Below, piece after piece: positions 17,697 through 26,487 of a stretch of DNA of 61,828 bases (position 1 is its first letter; the number at the start of each line of letters is the position of its first letter). A program made the position numbers and the translations under genes. This DNA comes from Bacillota bacterium (GTDB lineage Bacteria > Bacillota > UBA4882 > UBA8346). Location of the stretch: assembly GCA_023401925.1 (NCBI GenBank), contig JAEXDA010000045.1:1-61828 (forward strand), given 5' to 3'. The notes below the pieces were generated by a model. The model did not search any database. It had not been told where the DNA came from and saw nothing but the letters and a program-made list of their open reading frames with translations.

Positions 17697-18755
17697 TTAC
17701 ACTAAGATTATTTTTTCTTTGGGCAGATGCAAGCGGATCTTGTCGCCCTGGCTATAGACCACGGCGGCGTCGCTATTGACGTTCAGCTGCCCGAGTGGTG
17801 TATCAACAATGTATTGATACTCCTTGCCTAAAAACGTACTGATACCGATGATGCCCTCGATCATGTTGTTTTCCGGAATATCACCTCTGTTCATAATCTC
17901 GATTTCATCAGGGCGGATTGCGCCTTTGCAGCGTGTTGACGCCTGGATGGTGTTATGGTTTAGGACCTCAAAACGGCAACCACAGCGGGAAACATAACAG
18001 CTTTCAGCCGTTTCACCCACGATAGGCTGCAGTTCAATAAAATTTTCAAAACCGACAAATTTAGCCACAAACTCGGTGGCCGGCTGCTTATAAATATTTT
18101 GGGGACTGTCCATCTGCTCAATGACGCCGTGGTTCATGATGGCCACTTTGTCGGAAATGGAAAAACACTCTTCCTGGTCGTGAGTTACATAAATGGAGGT
18201 AATCCCCAGCCGTTGCTGGATTTTTTTGATCTCCACCCGCATTTTGACCCGTAACTTGGCGTCCAGATTGCTTAAAGGTTCATCGAATAAAAGCAGGTCC
18301 GGTTTGATCACCAGTGCCCTGGCCAAAGCGACTCTTTGTCTTTGGCCGCCGGAAAGTTCCCTGGGAAATCGTTTGGCATAATCTCCCAAATCGATGATAT
18401 CCAGGATCTCCGCGACCCGCCGCTCCGCTTCCCCATGGGTAATTTTCCGCAATTTCAGTCCGAACCGGATGTTATCAAACACCGTCAAGTGCGGAAAGAG
18501 GGCGTAGTTTTGAAACACAAAACCGAAGTTCCGTTTATGCACCGGAATCCTGGTATAATCCCGGCCGCCGAAGATAAATTGCCCGGAACGGGCCTCGATA
18601 AACCCGGCGATGGTCCGCAGGGTGGTAGTCTTGCCGCAGCCGCTCGGTCCCAGAAGCGATACCAGCTCCCCCGGTTCAATGGAAAGATTCAAGTTCTCCA
18701 AGACCACCTGATGGCCATAGGTCACTTTCAAGTCTTTTAACGTCAATAAACTCAT
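17697..18755 (-). CDS. potA: Spermidine/putrescine-type ABC transporter ATPase (PotA-like)
   Basis: ABC importer ATPase, 352 aa. Walker A GPSGCGKTT (about 37-45), Q-loop FVFQNYALFPH, signature LSGGQRQRVALARA, Walker B LLLFDEPLSNLD and the H-loop THDQEE are intact. The C-terminal third is the TOBE/MOP-like regulatory domain found in PotA/FbpC ATPases. Located between the permeases and the binding protein; an AGGAGG-type site precedes the ATG. Confidence 0.93.
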   Translation of the reverse strand: MSLLTLKDLKVTYGHQVVLENLNLSIEPGELVSLLGPSGCGKTTTLRTIAGFIEARSGQFIFGGRDYTRIPVHKRNFGFVFQNYALFPHLTVFDNIRFGLKLRKITHGEAERRVAEILDIIDLGDYAKRFPRELSGGQRQRVALARALVIKPDLLLFDEPLSNLDAKLRVKMRVEIKKIQQRLGITSIYVTHDQEECFSISDKVAIMNHGVIEQMDSPQNIYKQPATEFVAKFVGFENFIELQPIVGETAESCYVSRCGCRFEVLNHNTIQASTRCKGAIRPDEIEIMNRGDIPENNMIEGIIGISTFLGKEYQYIVDTPLGQLNVNSDAAVVYSQGDKIRLHLPKEKIILV

Positions 18756-18785
18756 ATTCTCAGGCCTCCTGCTTAAGCATCCCGC

Positions 18786-19565
18786 TTACTTTACGCTAAT
18801 GTCTAACCCCAGGGTCTTTTCCACGATCACCATCAGTACCACGGTCATGACCATCAGCACCACCGACAATGCGGCGATGGTGGGGTCATAATTATATTCA
18901 ACATAGCTCATCATCTGGATGGGTAGGGTACTCACTCCCGGTCCGGTCAGGAATACCGATACCGGCACATTGTTGAAGGAATTGATGAAAGCCAGAATGA
19001 ACGAAGCGATCATCCCGGAAGTAATATTGGGCAGCACCACCAGGAAAAAAGTCTTGACGCGGTTAGCCCCCAATGATACGGCGCATTCCTCGATGGAGTA
19101 ATCCAGATTATCCAGGCTGGATGAGATCACCCGGATAATATAGGGCAAAATAATAACGGTGTGGCCCAACAGCAAGCTCGGCAGCACCGGCATCCCCCAT
19201 TGAACAATCAGCAGTTTGATCAGGGAAAACCCAAGGACGATCCCGGGCACCAGCACCGGCGACATAAACAAACCTTTCAGCAGGTTCTTCCCTTTGAATT
19301 CATAACGGCTTAACCCATAAGCAGCAGGCAATCCCGCCAAAAAAGCGATTAACGTGCCCAGGGCTGCTACTTCCGAACTGACGATCAAAGTCTTGGTGAA
19401 CATTTCCACCTTGAAAATATTCGCCACCCAGTGGAGGGAAAAGCCGCTGGGCGGAAACTTCAAATAGGAGTCCTTGCCAAAACTGACAAAGGTGATAATG
19501 ACCAGTGGAAAAAGAAGAAATGCATACACCAGACCGGAGAATACAGCCAGTCCCTTATTTCTCAT
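18786..19565 (-). CDS. potC: ABC transporter permease (PotC-like)
   Basis: Inner-membrane permease, 259 aa, with six predicted TM spans. The EAA loop reads EECAVSLGANRVKTFFLVVLP (about 158-178), the site of contact with the ATPase. It overlaps potB by 4 nt, so the two permeases are translationally coupled. Confidence 0.9.
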   Translation of the reverse strand: MRNKGLAVFSGLVYAFLLFPLVIITFVSFGKDSYLKFPPSGFSLHWVANIFKVEMFTKTLIVSSEVAALGTLIAFLAGLPAAYGLSRYEFKGKNLLKGLFMSPVLVPGIVLGFSLIKLLIVQWGMPVLPSLLLGHTVIILPYIIRVISSSLDNLDYSIEECAVSLGANRVKTFFLVVLPNITSGMIASFILAFINSFNNVPVSVFLTGPGVSTLPIQMMSYVEYNYDPTIAALSVVLMVMTVVLMVIVEKTLGLDISVK

Positions 19566-20398
19566 GCGAGGCCACCCTTTCTTTGTTGTCCGGCAGTAAC
19601 TTTATTGATGCCCGCGCTAATCATCAGCGTTGTAACAATCATCACCGTGGCAATCACTGCAGCGGTATTCCAGTCCATCAGAGTCATGGCATCTTGATAG
19701 ATCAAGGTGGCTAATACCCGGGACTTGTTGCCGCCCAACAATTGCGGGGTGGTATAGGCGGTAAAACTTCCGGTAAACACCAGAATACTGCCGACGATTA
19801 ATCCCGGAATGCTCAGCGGCAGCACCACCCCAAGAAAGGATTTGAATTTAGAGGCCCCCAAACTTTCCGCAGCTTCCACCAAAGCCTGGTCGATATTTTC
19901 CATCACCCCGATCAGGGACATGATCATCAACGGCAAAAATAAGTTGACCAAGCCGATCACCACCGAAATTTCATTATAAAGCAGCTTTAAGGGACTATCG
20001 ATAATCTTCAAGCCCATTAAAGCATTGTTGATCAATCCAAATTTCCCAAGAACTACGATCCAGCTGAAGCTCCGCACCACCGGGCTGGTCAGCAAAGGAA
20101 ATACTGCCAGGATGGTATAAATAGCTTTCAGGTTTTTATTGGCCTTGGCCACATAATAAGCAGTGGGAAAACCGAAAATAACCGCAATCATTGTGGTAAT
20201 CAGGGAGAGCTTCAAAGTCCTCAAGTAAATCTTGAGCAAATATGGAGAGCTAAAAAAATTGAGATACCTTCCCCAGGTAAATCCGCCGCCATCAGCCTGG
20301 AACGTCTGAACAATGGTCGAAAATAACGGAATGATTAGAAACAGAATAATCAAAATCAACCCGGGCACCATCAGAAGATAAATTCCTCGATTACGCAT
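19562..20398 (-). CDS. potB: ABC transporter permease (PotB-like)
   Basis: Inner-membrane permease, 278 aa, six TM spans, EAA loop VEAAESLGASKFKSFLGVVLP. Forms the channel with PotC. GAGGGAATACA precedes the ATG; begins 20 nt after the lacI stop, so it is transcribed from the lacI promoter. Confidence 0.9.
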   Translation of the reverse strand: MRNRGIYLLMVPGLILIILFLIIPLFSTIVQTFQADGGGFTWGRYLNFFSSPYLLKIYLRTLKLSLITTMIAVIFGFPTAYYVAKANKNLKAIYTILAVFPLLTSPVVRSFSWIVVLGKFGLINNALMGLKIIDSPLKLLYNEISVVIGLVNLFLPLMIMSLIGVMENIDQALVEAAESLGASKFKSFLGVVLPLSIPGLIVGSILVFTGSFTAYTTPQLLGGNKSRVLATLIYQDAMTLMDWNTAAVIATVMIVTTLMISAGINKVTAGQQRKGGLA

Positions 20399-20418
20399 TG
20401 TATTCCCTCTTTACCTTT

Positions 20419-21423
20419 TCATTCATAACGCCGCATGCCGGAGCTCTCTCTGATAATCAATTTAGGAAATAACACGACCGCCTCGCCGTTATCCGCCTCA
20501 TGGTGAATCTGTCTTAAAATAAGGTCGATAACGATTGCGCTCATCCGCTCGATTGGATACTCTACGGTCGTTAACGGTGGCGTGACGGTAGCGGATAATT
20601 CGATATTGTCAAATCCGATGAGCGAGATATCCTCGACGACCCGCAGACCCATTTTATTGAAATATTGTAAAGCCCCGATGGCCATCAAATCAGTCGCAGC
20701 GATCACCCCGGTTATTTCAGGGTGTTCCTGATAAAGCCGCCCGATACATTCAAACCCGCTCTGCATCTTGTAATCGCCATAAGCGATATATTCTTCTGCT
20801 ACCGGCAGACCGTTTTCAGCTAAGGCTCGTAGGTAACCTTCCTTCCGCCGCATCGATATTTCCATACCGGCAGCGCCACCCAGATAGGCGATGTGTCTGT
20901 GGCCAAGCTTGATTAGGTGTTCCGTGGCGATAAAAGCGCCGTAATTGTTGTTGACTGTAACTGAATTGATACAGGCATTTTTAATCTCCCGATCCAGCAC
21001 CACGATGGGAATCTTATGAGTTTGGGCCGCCTGAATGACCTCCATACTCCGGTGGGAAGAAGCATAAATAAGACCGTCGACCCGTTGGTGAATTAGGTCA
21101 AATAAATGGTCATCATCGTAATGTTCAGGGGAGCCATTGATATTAAAAAGCAGAATGTTATAACCAAAGGCATTGGCAACGTTGCCTAAATGCCGGGCTA
21201 CTTTTCCAAAGAACGGGTTTTCGATATTGGGAACAATCAAGCCGATGGTTTTGGTGTCTTTATCCCCCTCGATGCGTTCCAAGGGTCTGTAGCCAAGCGT
21301 CTTGATGGCTTCCATAATCTTGACACGAGTCTCCTGCTTTACATAACCCTTCTTGTTAATCACCCGGGAAACAGTGGTTATCGAAGAGTTGGCTAATTGC
21401 GCCACATCTTTAATGTTTGCCAT
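20419..21423 (-). CDS. LacI-family transcriptional regulator
   Basis: A 334-residue LacI/GalR repressor: N-terminal helix-turn-helix and hinge (IKDVAQLANSSITTVSRVIN) and a periplasmic-binding-protein-like effector domain (GLIVPNIENPFFGKVARHL; GVIAATDLMAIGALQYF; ISLIGFDNIELS). LacI members usually sense sugars or purines (PurR), which fits a salvage operon. It is the first gene of lacI-potBCAD-ade-udp, and two TGAAAATGTTTTCA-type sites lie upstream, so autoregulation of the whole unit is likely. Confidence 0.92.
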   Translation of the reverse strand: MANIKDVAQLANSSITTVSRVINKKGYVKQETRVKIMEAIKTLGYRPLERIEGDKDTKTIGLIVPNIENPFFGKVARHLGNVANAFGYNILLFNINGSPEHYDDDHLFDLIHQRVDGLIYASSHRSMEVIQAAQTHKIPIVVLDREIKNACINSVTVNNNYGAFIATEHLIKLGHRHIAYLGGAAGMEISMRRKEGYLRALAENGLPVAEEYIAYGDYKMQSGFECIGRLYQEHPEITGVIAATDLMAIGALQYFNKMGLRVVEDISLIGFDNIELSATVTPPLTTVEYPIERMSAIVIDLILRQIHHEADNGEAVVLFPKLIIRESSGMRRYE

Positions 21424-21434
21424 GGGCTCTCCAT

Positions 21435-21457
21435 TGCGAAAATGTTTTCATATTATA
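21435..21457 (-). promoter_or_regulatory. lacI promoter -10 with LacI-type operator
   Basis: GAAAATGTTTTC (21438-21449) is a perfect 12-bp palindrome. On the minus strand TATAAT (21457-21452) lies immediately upstream of it, so bound repressor would cover the start site, 12 bp before the lacI ATG. The -35 box is weak. Confidence 0.65.
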
Positions 21458-21589
21458 ATTCATGGCAGTCCAAATCAGAAGGACAATCTTCCGAAAAACC
21501 AAATCAAGTCTTACGGTCAATTGCAGCTGGTTTCTGCACTTGATTTTCAAAAATCTTTAAGGCTTGCCAGGTACAAAAAAACACTTATC

Positions 21590-21611
21590 AATATGAAAAT
21601 GTTTTCATATT
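21590..21611. promoter_or_regulatory. Second LacI-type operator
   Basis: A perfect inverted repeat with 10-bp arms (AATATGAAAA / TTTTCATATT) around TG, sharing the core TGAAAATGTTTTCA with the first site. It lies 152 bp upstream of it, a distance compatible with repressor looping. Confidence 0.65.
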
Positions 21612-21879
21612 TTAAATTTCGACGCCGTTTTCGATAGTCCTGTTCGTGAAATATTACATTTTGATGTCAATTTATTGTTATGAAGACGTCATTATATCTT
21701 TCGCAATCCTTACAAATTTGATTTTCTTACTCCCGTTAATCCCGATTGGCATCCTGTTGGCCGTTCCCTTCAGCCCAAGGTGGTGCTGGGGTAAAAATAC
21801 CTCCCCGGCCAACTGGGTTTATCTTTAGTATCACCCTTGGTTTGGGTGTTGGGATGGCACGCAGATAAGTATCAGGACC
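21612..21879. other. Intergenic stretch, possible remnant of a membrane-protein gene
   Basis: No intact gene. On the plus strand two adjoining frames give hydrophobic text (LIFLLPLIPIGILLAVP, then after a shift FIFSITLGLGVGMARR and stop at about 21869), which could be the decayed 3' end of a permease gene. The match is too short to name a family. Confidence 0.25.
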
Positions 21880-22190
21880 TCAATCATCCCAGGGTAGCAC
21901 GATCTCGAGCAACGGAGCGTATTGTTGCGCTCTGAAAGTGTCGATTTCTCCCACGCTCCCCTGAGGATGGTTTAAAGGCCGGGGAATGGTAGCCTTGAAG
22001 GCGTTCGCAGCATCGAAAGCCCCAAAAGTAATCATCTTCTCCACTGGTAAATGATAAAGACCGGCAATCCATTCTTTGGTGATCACCCCCGTGGCTTTGG
22101 TGCGCCGGTAATCCTGTTCACTATTAAAAATAAGCCGCATCGATCTCATCCTCCCTGAGATTTTCCAATGGTCCGCAGGAGCTTACCTTA
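21880..22190 (-). pseudogene. DUF4387 protein remnant
   Basis: Residues RLIFNSEQDYRRTKATGV, AGLYHLPVEKM, KATIPRP and AQQYAPLLEI match DUF4387, a roughly 100-aa companion of AtuA-family proteins. The normal N-terminus (KVxRSKNAGPFELT before the IIF strand) is not in this frame: similar text (AKVSSCGPLENL) appears upstream in another frame, about 22150-22190, followed by a shift. An ATG at 22140 with GGGAGG 8 nt upstream could still give an 86-aa product. I read it as a decayed gene because its AtuA partner is clearly broken. Confidence 0.6.
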
Positions 22191-22194
22191 GCTG

Positions 22195-22593
22195 CGCTCT
22201 AATTTTATTTTTGATATAATCCGGTCGATATCGGCATCAATGGCGGCAATGTCAAAATGATAGCCTTTGGCTTTGGATATTTCCCTGATAATATCCGAAA
22301 ACATATGACATGGGCATTGGTCCCGTCACCTCCGGCTGAACTGATAAAAATCGGCTTTTCGTTTCATATCCGGCTTCCAGCACGACTTCCAGGTCATGAC
22401 AGTAAGCCTCTATCGGACAGGTGGTAGTCCCTGCGCCCAATTTCTGGGGCCCGTCGTCGGTGGTACCGGAATCGGCGGTAATCACATCCGGCCGCTTGGC
22501 AAGTCCCTTCCGGACTTCTTCCGGATCGAGTCCATACCCCAGCATCCCGCTGACAGTCAAAACCCTCACTTTTTCTTTTGCCACTTCTTTCAT
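22195..22593 (-). pseudogene. AtuA-family (acyclic terpene utilisation-like) pseudogene
   Basis: The N-terminus (VRVLTVSGMLGYGLDPEEV, ITADSGTTDDGPQKLGAG) is typical of AtuA/DUF1446 proteins, normally about 450 aa. The frame shifts near 22354-22360 (ACGAAAAGCC, one base lost from an A-run), after which KPIFISSAGGDGTNAHV continues in a second frame, and again near 22304-22308, after which MFSDIIREISKAKGYHFD and IAAIDADIDRIIS continue in a third. The remaining two thirds of the gene are missing; DUF4387 text starts at once. Two shifts plus a large deletion make this a pseudogene. Confidence 0.8.
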
Positions 22594-22945
22594 CTCCTAG
22601 CTTTTTTAAAGGAACAACCAACCAAACCCTAATATGCTTTAGCCCATAAATTCAGCTTTTGCACTATGGGGTCGAAGCGTAAGTTCCATTTATAATCTAC
22701 CGCACGGCCGATGAAGAGTCCCATACATCATTATTCATAACAGTTATGACAAAAATAGCATAGGTTCCGTATCTTATGGCTGTATGACTTCCTTCTTTCA
22801 AAATACTTCCGGGGTTCCGTTTGAGTACGGGCAAACAATGCGCTGCCATTGCTGGATTCAAATTTTCGTGATATGAAGATTTTAAATCTGAGGGTATTGC
22901 ATTTTCGAGGGGAATAGATTATAGGAATCGAAAGGCCTTGATAAA
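22594..22945. other. Intergenic region between divergent AtuA and LysR remnants
   Basis: About 350 bp with no coding text that I can recognise. It is the expected place of the divergent promoter and LysR binding site of the decayed locus; I see no well-spaced promoter. Confidence 0.4.
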
Positions 22946-23238
22946 ATGAGATTTCGCCAGTTGCAATCTATAGTAATGGTAGCCCAGGAAAGAAGTTTTC
23001 AAAAGCGGCTGAAAAATTATACGTCTCCCAACCATCGTTAAGCCATTGCATTCAAAGGCCGGAACAACAATTTAGCTTCCAGCTGTTTGACCGAACCAAG
23101 AATCCGCTTGAACTCACCTACGCCGGGGAGGTTTATGCTGCTTGCGCCCGTTCCGTCCTGGATCTAGAGCAACAAATGGATTTGCAGATGCAGGATATTG
23201 CAGATAGTAAAAAAGGGCGTTTGACCGCGGGGATGTAA
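22946..23238 (+). pseudogene. LysR-family regulator pseudogene (N-terminal part)
   Basis: ATG at 22946 opens MRFRQLQSIVMVAQERSF; at about 22999-23008 (AGTTTTCAAAAGCGG) the frame shifts by one base, and the LysR helix-turn-helix continues as SKAAEKLYVSQPSLSHCIQ, then FQLFDRTKNPLELTYAGEV. A stop at 23236-23238 ends the text after about 97 codons, so the roughly 200-aa effector domain is gone. It is divergent from the AtuA remnant, the usual arrangement for a LysR gene controlling an AtuA/DUF4387 operon. Confidence 0.8.
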
Positions 23239-23239
23239 C

Positions 23240-23353
23240 GAAGGCGAGGAAATCAGCTCCCATTCATCCAGCGGCGACGCCATGGTGTATATCATGGATG
23301 GCAAAGCTGAGATCACCATTGGCGATGAACACTTTCTACTGATAAATCGATAA
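23240..23353 (+). pseudogene. Cupin-domain fragment
   Basis: A 37-codon frame without a start reads EGEEISSHSSSGDAMVYIMD and then GKAEITIGDEHFLL, the first beta strands of a small cupin_2 protein; TAA at 23351. The 5' and 3' parts are missing. It directly abuts the truncated LysR text, so a deletion probably joined them. Confidence 0.55.
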
Positions 23354-23521
23354 TCTTCTGCCGGCTCCCTAATACTCGTCCAGATTATTCATTCCGATTA
23401 TACAATTACTGACCTAGTCATTGGATAAGCCCTATCTTCCGTCCATATCGACAGCCACCATCCTTGACCAACCCCCAAGTTGGCCGAAAATACTGAGCAT
23501 GACAATTGAGACTTTTTTAGT

Positions 23522-24175
23522 TCACGCTGGCTTCACCGCCAGCGTATCCCTTAAAAAAATTTTGAATTCCCCAACCGTGAAGCAAATTTCATCGGGGTTC
23601 AATTCCCTGATTTGTTGGATATCGGCTGAGTTTGCCCAAGCCGCCGAGACCGCCAATACATTGGCATTTCGCGCGGCAATAATATCGCTCGGCGCATCCC
23701 CCACATAAATCGCTTCCTCGGGTTTCAAATTCAGTCTCGCCAAAACGTTTCTGATCCCCTCTAGTTTCCTCGGCCCTGAGGGAGAACCTGTTTCAACAAC
23801 TGCAAATATCGAATCCAATCCATATTGAAAAAGTGTGATCGCAGTACTTTTTGCTCCCTTTCCGGTCACCAGAGCCAAGATAATATCCTTGCTTTGCAGA
23901 TATTCAAAAATTTCTTGCATCCCCTCAAAGGGTTCCGGACACATATCATGGAGTTCCCGGTAGTATTGAATGTAATCCACCAGCCCTTTCTCATATTGGT
24001 GGGGAATAAGCGCCTGGATAGTGCCTTCCTCCGAAGGACCGAAAGTTGCCACGATTTCCTCATCGCTGATGTTTCTTCCCAGCAATGGCTCAATAGCCTT
24101 TCTAAAAGCCGCGATACACAAAGGAAGCGTATTTCCTATCGTACCATCCAAATCAAAAATAACTGCCCGAATCAT
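23522..24175 (-). CDS. HAD-superfamily hydrolase (phosphoglycolate phosphatase-like)
   Basis: A 217-aa HAD subfamily IA phosphatase. The nucleophile motif VIFDLDGTIGNT has Asp8 and Asp10; motif II lies in LALVTGKGAKST and motif IV in AIYVGDAPSDIIAARNA. A helical cap lies between about 15 and 85. Substrate unknown (Gph/PpaX-like). AAAGGACC precedes the ATG. The last codons contain a CGCTGGC/GCCAGCG stem without a T-run. Confidence 0.85.
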   Translation of the reverse strand: MIRAVIFDLDGTIGNTLPLCIAAFRKAIEPLLGRNISDEEIVATFGPSEEGTIQALIPHQYEKGLVDYIQYYRELHDMCPEPFEGMQEIFEYLQSKDIILALVTGKGAKSTAITLFQYGLDSIFAVVETGSPSGPRKLEGIRNVLARLNLKPEEAIYVGDAPSDIIAARNANVLAVSAAWANSADIQQIRELNPDEICFTVGEFKIFLRDTLAVKPA

Positions 24176-24226
24176 TTTTATAGGTCCTTTCTGAAAGTTT
24201 ATGTATCTGGATCCATTCAGTCCCCA

Positions 24227-24760
24227 TCAAATCACCGTATAACCGAAGTGATCCGCAAAAATTTTTCTCAAAGTCCTGATATAGTCGCCTTTTCCAATAA
24301 CTGCGACGGGATCATAATGTTCTTTGAGCAATTTTGAAGCAACTTGGCCTGAGTGTTCCATATAGGCATTGAAAAATAGATTATCCTCCAAAGAGAGCGC
24401 CTTGTCCCATTTCAGAAATATACGTTCTACACTGCAAACTATGCTCCCGGAAAATGTTCTCCATACAATAAGGGTCATCGTTATAAGATCGGAACTTTCC
24501 GGCAGGTTGCGATATTCTTTGCCATGATTCAAAAGGGCCTCCCAAGAAATTTCATAAACGGTTACTCCATTGGCTGAGGCCAGCAATTCCCGCATCATCA
24601 AGCGGTAATCCAGCTGGTTTTCCCCCTGGATGCGCTTCATTTTTTGTAACACACGATACTCGGTATTAAAAACACACTTATCCATTTCCGCTGGAAAACC
24701 CTCGCAAAACACTTGGTAATCCATATTTCCGGCGACGCTGTGACCTTCCGGCTGTTTCAT
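24227..24760 (-). CDS. Hypothetical protein (177 aa)
   Basis: I do not recognise a family. The product is soluble and moderately acidic, with predicted helices throughout and no signal peptide, TM segment or metal motif. It ends 51 bp before the HAD gene in the same direction, so the two may be co-transcribed. An uninterrupted frame of this length with ordinary residue composition supports a real gene, but the ribosome-binding site is weak. Confidence 0.6.
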   Translation of the reverse strand: MKQPEGHSVAGNMDYQVFCEGFPAEMDKCVFNTEYRVLQKMKRIQGENQLDYRLMMRELLASANGVTVYEISWEALLNHGKEYRNLPESSDLITMTLIVWRTFSGSIVCSVERIFLKWDKALSLEDNLFFNAYMEHSGQVASKLLKEHYDPVAVIGKGDYIRTLRKIFADHFGYTVI

Positions 24761-24890
24761 ATCGGCATCTCACTTCCGAAAGATTCATTGTTTTTCTCCA
24801 CACATATAAGTATAATAGCAGTAGATGGCTGTTTCTATAATTTTCTTGGCGGATTTAATAACAATATTGCTCAAATTGAGAGGCACAGGG

Positions 24891-25799
24891 ATGGGTAAAA
24901 AGAAACTGAATATCGGTAAAAATCTCATGGAAGAAAAGTTGCATGGTGACTATACATTCCCCCTCCACATCGATCATGAAACAATATCCGAATACGAGCA
25001 AAATCGTTTTGAATGTCATTGGCATTCGGATCTTGAATTCACGGTCTTCACAGCCGGTAAGATGGAATACCAGGTCAATGATGAACTCTATGAAGTCGAG
25101 GCCGGTTGCGGAATGTTCGTCAATAAAAATTGTCTTCACACGGGATGGCTATATAAAAACGTGGACTGTAAATATACTGTACTAACGGTAAATCCGGTGT
25201 TTGTTTTCGGCTATGAGCATAGTATGATTGAAACAAAGTATGTATCCCCCCTCATCGAATCCCAACAATTTGCTTCATTATATTTGGATTCCAAAGATAA
25301 TAATCACCGGTGCATGATTGATTGGCTGCTTGAAATCGATGCCCTTTATACCAAAAAACCTACTTGCTTTGAATTACAAATCAAAAGTAGGCTCTGTGAA
25401 ATTTGGATGATTCTTTTTCAGGAATTTCAAACCGTTACCAGCGAGAAGGGTGAATATCTTCCCAAAGATATTCCTCGTTTGAAACAAGTCCTTCATTACA
25501 TTCATCAAAATTACCAGAATAAGCTGACCCTTCAAGAAATGGCATCAGCCGGTAATATCAGCAAAAGTGAATGTTGCCGGTTTTTTAAAAAAGTCATGCG
25601 GCAGACCCCTTTTGAGTATTTGCTTAAATACCGCATTCAACAAAGTCTTCCGTTACTGATGAAACAAGAACAAACCATTACCGAGATCGCGGATTCTATC
25701 GGATTTATCAGCGCAAGCTATTTTTCGGAAATTTTTCGCAGATTGATGTACTGCTCCCCTTCGGAATACCGCAAACGCATCGTAGCGGGAACTGATTGA
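24891..25799 (+). CDS. AraC-family transcriptional regulator
   Basis: A 302-aa regulator with an N-terminal cupin-like sensor domain (FECHWHSDLEFTVFTAGKM, then CGMFVNKNCLHTG) and a C-terminal double helix-turn-helix (LTLQEMASAGNISKSECCRF; ITEIADSIGFISASYFSEIF). The HWH near the N-terminus is typical of effector-binding AraC cupins. I start at ATG 24891 because GAGAGG lies 7 nt upstream; an in-frame ATG at 24825 would add 22 hydrophobic residues without a site. Divergent from the 177-aa gene; its target is not evident. Confidence 0.9.
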   Translation: MGKKKLNIGKNLMEEKLHGDYTFPLHIDHETISEYEQNRFECHWHSDLEFTVFTAGKMEYQVNDELYEVEAGCGMFVNKNCLHTGWLYKNVDCKYTVLTVNPVFVFGYEHSMIETKYVSPLIESQQFASLYLDSKDNNHRCMIDWLLEIDALYTKKPTCFELQIKSRLCEIWMILFQEFQTVTSEKGEYLPKDIPRLKQVLHYIHQNYQNKLTLQEMASAGNISKSECCRFFKKVMRQTPFEYLLKYRIQQSLPLLMKQEQTITEIADSIGFISASYFSEIFRRLMYCSPSEYRKRIVAGTD

Positions 25800-25905
25800 A
25801 AGGGCCAGGCGTTTATCGAATCCATTTTAGGATTATCAGGGGGATGTGGGCCTAAAAATGAAAGCGCTATCTTTCGATAGTCCCCCTTCTTATGATTTTT
25901 TTCCT

Positions 25906-26370
25906 TTACCAAATTTTCGCCAAAATTGATAAGACAATTAACGTTGCCGGCATCAATAAATCAATCAGTACAATCATCGGCTTCCCTTGTGTAAAGTTCT
26001 TATTCTCGATTCCATCAACGATGTGAATCATCGCCGCTCCGATCATCATTGTGCTGAAAACTATGATAATCCCTATCCGAAATGAACCCTTGTACCCTAT
26101 CGACAAAATACCGCCAAACGCCCAGCCCAATTGTGAAAAACCCAACTCTTTCTCAAAAAGATTTCCCTTGGGCCAGCCATTCTTGGTGGCGGGTCTGTCT
26201 GTAAACACATGACCGATAAAACAGATGAACCCGGTTAATGTTATGGTAACGGTCAATTGATAGAACAGCAGATTTTCAGCGATCAATGGTATGGTCCTTA
26301 ACGACGGATTGGTAATTGTAGTAATGATTCCAACAACAATCCCGATGAGCCAAACCACCCAAAAAATCAT
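25906..26370 (-). CDS. DUF6790-type integral membrane protein
   Basis: A 154-aa protein with four TM segments (about 3-20, 35-58, 95-118, 130-150). The loop GFICFIGHVFTDRPATKNGW and the following ELGFSQLGWAFGGIL are characteristic of DUF6790. Function unknown. AAAGGAG precedes the ATG. Convergent with araC across a 106-bp gap containing only a small hairpin (CTATC-TTTC-GATAG). Confidence 0.7.
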   Translation of the reverse strand: MIFWVVWLIGIVVGIITTITNPSLRTIPLIAENLLFYQLTVTITLTGFICFIGHVFTDRPATKNGWPKGNLFEKELGFSQLGWAFGGILSIGYKGSFRIGIIIVFSTMMIGAAMIHIVDGIENKNFTQGKPMIVLIDLLMPATLIVLSILAKIW

Positions 26371-26399
26371 TATTAACTCTCCTTTATTTTACCTTAATA

Positions 26400-26487
26400 C
26401 TTTAATACTTTTTGGATTAAGTTCTTTCTCTGTGGCTCTGTGGCTAATTCAATAGGCCGCAAACGAAACACTTATTTTCAGTTTCCC
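26400..26487. other. Intergenic stretch with a common dispersed motif
   Basis: Contains 'ctctgtggctctgtggct' (near 26430), a word of the type scattered between genes in many genomes. No gene. Confidence 0.35.

Noticed and set aside
23522..23560. Terminator from the CGCTGGC/GCCAGCG stem at the end of the HAD gene
   Set aside because: No T-run follows on the minus strand; it lies within the last codons.
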